Positions 61,101-64,000 of a stretch of DNA of 64,000 bases are shown here, in pieces; the first letter of the stretch is position 1, and each line of letters begins with the position of its first letter. The stretch covers positions 1,297,001 to 1,361,000 of the forward strand of contig OY727098.1 in assembly GCA_963402885.1 (NCBI GenBank). The letters run 5' to 3'. Position numbers and translations under genes: made by a program. Source of the DNA: Antedon bifida. Lineage: Eukaryota > Echinodermata > Crinoidea > Comatulida > Antedonidae. Below the pieces are notes generated by a model. It had not been told where the DNA came from. It saw nothing but the letters and a program-made list of their open reading frames with translations, and did not search any database.

Positions 61101-64000
61101 ACCTAGTAACCAACAACTAACCTAGTAACCAACAACTAACTAGTTGCTGACAACTAACCTAGTAACCAACAACTAACTAGTTGCTGACAACTAACCTAGT
61201 AACCAACAACTAACCTAGTAACCAACAACTAATTAGTTACTGACAACTAACCTAGTAACCAACAACTAACTAGTTGCTGACAACTAACCTAGTAACCAAC
61301 AACTAATCAGTTGCTGACAACTAACTAATATATGATAGGACCCTAGCAACCCTACTAATTTTTGCAGTAGGATACCATCAATATTTTAAGATAATAATTT
61401 AAAATTTAGTGAGAAAAGATAAAGGTAATTATATTTGTATTTTGTAGGTGCTATTGATCGAGATGATGTGTTTTCATGAAATAATCAGTATCGGTTACGC
61501 TGTCTACCGATCAAAAGACTTGCCCTGGTTCCGCTCACTCAGCTGGTATTTTCTTCTGTGTGCCAATTACTTTGTGTATGGACAGAGTTTAAAGGACTAT
61601 TTTGGCATTGTTTTGCACAGGGACTTTGTAAGTCATTGTTTGTCTTTTCAATTTTATATTCATCAATGATCAGATTCAAAAACAAAAGTTACTGTACAAG
61701 ATAAATATTAATATATTTTAAGACCATCATGTAGTAGCCTTTAGACCACTGTATTCAGGTCAGAATTGCAAACTGTTTCTAATATCTGAGGTGGATGTGC
61801 GATATCTATGTGTCCTTCACCCTTTTATATAATTCCCAGTACCCAAGATATTGACTTAAATTACCTTTTGATCTTGGCAGACCCCATACAGTTATATTTG
61901 GTTTTTCTTTTATTCATGATCTAATTCAAGTTTGTTCTATTTTTTTTCTTTAGGAATTTCTCCAATTTCTTATAGACTATTATCGATTCATCTCTTTCAT
62001 CTTGTATATATTTGGTAAGTTTGCAGATAGTTAATGTTTTACTGGTTCCTTTTCTACTGTTGTTATTGACTCCTCATTTAACGGCTAACATTAAATTATG
62101 AAGTACTTTTGATATATTTTAAAAAAATATTAATATTACTTGTTATATTCCGGCACCTTTCAATTCACGGCATCTGATTGGTTAATCGCCGGTCTATAGT
62201 TATGCCCTTGAACTAATAGACCGGCTAAGCTGGGCATGTGTGTTTCCTCTATCTTTTTCTTAATACACAACAATTGCGTAGCTAGCCCTAGCCTAGCCTA
62301 CAATGAACAACTTGTGTATGAGCTGGCCAGTTATAATATGAAGAAACAAATAAAGTATTTGTTTGCTTTTTCGCAGCAAAACTAATTTCCTCCCAGCACC
62401 CTAAAATTTGTATCATTCATCTATGATTGAATACAAAATCCATTTCAATTTCAGTGGTGTAAATCATACTAAGTAAGTCTATTTCGTGCCTAGCTTACAA
62501 CAACAGCCCTTTCTCTTCAAGGAGCGAGTTATAACTCGAAAACACCCTCTATACAAATGGTATACTCCTAGAACTTTCATGTTTGTATTCTACTTTTTGA
62601 TGATATATTTTGTGATTTTTTTTTTTTTAGGTTTTATCTTCTTTGTCCTATCTCTTGTAAAGAATTATTATCTTGTGCAATTCACTCTGGTAAGTATAAC
62701 ATTTCATGACAGTTCATGTGTCAGATGATTACATTTAGCATTGGTAATAGACAAACAGATTTCAAACTTTATGTTGAATCATAGGATTGGCAACCAAATA
62801 CCTAACTACAACTCCACATTTTTTTAAAATTTCATACGCATCCAACAGTGAGCACAAACTCGCCAATTACAAGATGGATAAACTATCTTATAATTTATCG
62901 TGTTTATAAACTAAGTCTTATTTGAGGCTTAGGGAGTGGAGTTAAAAGAGTCGTGAGTTAAAACCCTGGCACTAGGTCAGAATTGAACCCCGGACCTTGG
63001 GATAGGAAGGCAAGCATGTTAACCACCAAGCTACAGCTCAACTACGTTGTAACATTGTTTTTATTTCTAGTTTGGCTGGACCCATATTGGACTTCTCATC
63101 GTTGTCTCACAATCCAATCTGCTCACTCAAACCATGTTTGAAGGTCTCATATGGTTTATTATCTCAACATTATCTGTGATCTGTAACGACATCATGGCAT
63201 ATATGTTTGGTAAGCAAGTTGTATTCATGAAAAGATAAAATACAGCATAAAGATATTAAGAAAAGATTCAAGGAAATATTTTTGTCTAAATACAGAATAC
63301 AGAATCTTTGTTGATCCAAAAAGGATGTTTGTTTGTTGACCAGCTCAAACAAACAACTAGAAATATATAAAAAGTCATCGGTATACAAAAGTACAAGCAT
63401 ACATATACAGAAATTCATGATACTCGGCAATAAAAGTTACATCATAGTACTAAATAAAACTAAAATGATAATCAAACATTAAAACATCTTTCAACAAAAT
63501 TGGTATACGATAGTATGCACCACTAGAGAACTGACAAGGTAGAAGCAAATTTATGCCAAATCTTAAGCTCTGTCTACATTATCAAACTAGTGCCCAAATA
63601 CTGTAGTGATATAACGTCATCGTGTCTGTATATGGGTAACATAAAGTTTGATAGTGTAGACAGAGCTTTACATTTTCACATTCAATACATTCTCAACACC
63701 CTTCAACATGTTTTTGCAGGATTCTTTTTTGGTCGTACATCGTTGATCAAGCTATCACCCAAGAAGACGTGGGAAGGCTTTATTGGTGCTCTGTTTTCAA
63801 CACTTGTTTTTGCATTTTTCGTAAGTATTTTTACAAATGATCAGAATGCTGCGGACTTAGATGTTGCACCTTTTCAACAACATTCTTCCTCCCCAAGGGT
63901 CCCATCGCGCCATAGGCAGCCAATTATGGTGCGATTATGTCTGTCCACGGCTCAGTGTGTGAACTAGTACACCGGGGTAACTCCCTACTCATCTTGAAAA
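58103..64000 (+). CDS. CDS1: phosphatidate cytidylyltransferase (CDP-DAG synthase), C-terminus beyond window
   Basis: ER membrane enzyme making CDP-diacylglycerol from phosphatidic acid and CTP, feeding phosphatidylinositol synthesis. Visible exons: 58103-58171, 59467-59585, 60867-60963, 61448-61627, 61954-62014, 62631-62689, 63071-63209, 63720-63820. All have GT-AG borders and consistent phases; 275 aa are visible of about 445. The N-terminus is [14 protein letters not shown], so a second in-frame ATG at codon 6 corresponds to the vertebrate start MTELRQR. Family blocks: [102 protein letters not shown] and [14 protein letters not shown]. Most are transmembrane segments. The catalytic signature with its metal-binding aspartates lies past the window edge. 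Vertebrates have CDS1 and CDS2; this gene is equally close to both by eye. Confidence 0.95.
58172..59466 (+). other. first intron of CDS1
   Basis: Early part with CpG and TAGGCCTAGGCCTAG words (58370-58530), otherwise AT-rich. Nothing further was recognised. Confidence 0.5.
60190..60305. repeat. 52-bp direct duplication in CDS1 intron 2
   Basis: TTAATTATGTGTAGCAACTG, then CAATAATAGAAAATGAAGAT, is repeated head to tail with a few differences (first copy from about 60200, second from about 60252). Confidence 0.8.
61003..61325. repeat. 19-bp minisatellite with two unit types, CDS1 intron 3
   Basis: Units CAACTAACCTAGTAACCAA and related CAACTAACTAGTTGCTGA alternate over about 320 bases, beginning 40 bases after the donor at 60963. 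The two unit types intermix in runs, suggesting repeated unequal exchange. Confidence 0.93.
62480..62546 (+). repeat. interspersed repeat, second copy (see 7766-7840)
   Basis: GTCTATTTCGTGCC, AGCCCTTTCTC and GGAGCGAGTTATAACTCGAAAA are in the same order as in the CNOT6 intron copy. It ends about 85 bases before CDS1 exon 6. Confidence 0.55.
62968..63040 (-). repeat. tRNA-like SINE head, minus strand, CDS1 intron 6
   Basis: The minus strand reads TAGCTTGGTGGTTAACATGC (A-box) and CCGGGGTTCAATTCTGACC (B-box). It ends 30 bases upstream of CDS1 exon 7. The cloverleaf is incomplete, so it is not called as a tRNA. Confidence 0.5.
63565..63668. mobile_element. MITE family 1, copy 11, CDS1 intron 7
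   Basis: AAGCTCTGTCTACATTATCA on the left and GTTTGATAGTGTAGACAGAG on the right; TTA on both sides if the terminal base is read as AGCT. The interior is reduced to about 55 bases. It ends 52 bases before the exon 8 start. Confidence 0.92.
63836..64000. repeat. probable dispersed repeat at the window edge
   Basis: GC-rich against its surroundings, with GTGTGTGAACTAGTACACCG and GGGTAACTCCCTACTC. I associate these words with abundant dispersed elements of invertebrate deuterostomes, unverified. It lies in CDS1 intron 8 and is cut by the window end. Confidence 0.35.

Overview
This 64 kb window is AT-rich nuclear DNA from an animal. All genes are split by GT-AG introns, often several hundred bases long, and the proteins match conserved metazoan families. 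The repeat content (tRNA-headed SINEs, short inverted-repeat transposons, CCTAGGCC-rich tracts, and an element framed by ACCTCCGCC/GGCGGAGGT) suggests a marine invertebrate deuterostome, possibly an echinoderm. The species assignment is a guess; the gene calls are not.

Layout from left to right. 1-6.7 kb: no coding sequence, with a possible promoter or 5' exon zone near 3.1-3.4 kb and an almost perfect long hairpin at 4.6-4.8 kb. 6.7-13.0 kb (+): CNOT6/CNOT6L, the CCR4 deadenylase, complete in eight coding exons (555 aa), followed by a long AT-rich probable 3' UTR with a dense cluster of Pumilio-type TGTANATA sites. 22.5-27.7 kb (-): a small four-helix membrane protein resembling TMEM72. 28.8-33.6 kb (-): POLR3D (RPC4 subunit of RNA polymerase III), complete in eight exons (390 aa). 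49.3-54.9 kb (+): PRIMPOL, complete except for a very short first coding exon I could not place. 55.8-57.6 kb (-): RSAD1 (HemW-like radical SAM protein), complete in two exons. 58.1 kb to the window end (+): CDP-diacylglycerol synthase CDS1/CDS2, truncated by the window.

The most unusual part lies between POLR3D and PRIMPOL, which are transcribed away from each other. Here 15 kb is occupied by two fold-back elements. The first (about 33.74-45.69 kb) has 67-bp terminal inverted repeats, a possible 7-bp target duplication CTATTTA, and two huge arms. Each arm is about 45 tandem copies of a 97-bp unit, the two arms are in opposite orientation, and each unit contains a diverged copy of the element's own terminal repeat. 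The second (about 45.96-48.72 kb) is smaller, has inverted ends with about 96-bp subrepeats, and shares a terminal motif AGAG(C/G)TATATT with the first.

The rest of the non-coding DNA is sprinkled with a MITE family (11 copies found, ends AAGCTCTGTCTACACTATCA), a second MITE family, SINE heads, a LINE RT C-terminal fragment and several minisatellites. One minisatellite clearly grew inside a MITE. The genes have unrelated housekeeping roles (mRNA decay, Pol III transcription, replication restart, heme/radical-SAM chemistry, phospholipid synthesis), and nothing suggests an operon or shared pathway.
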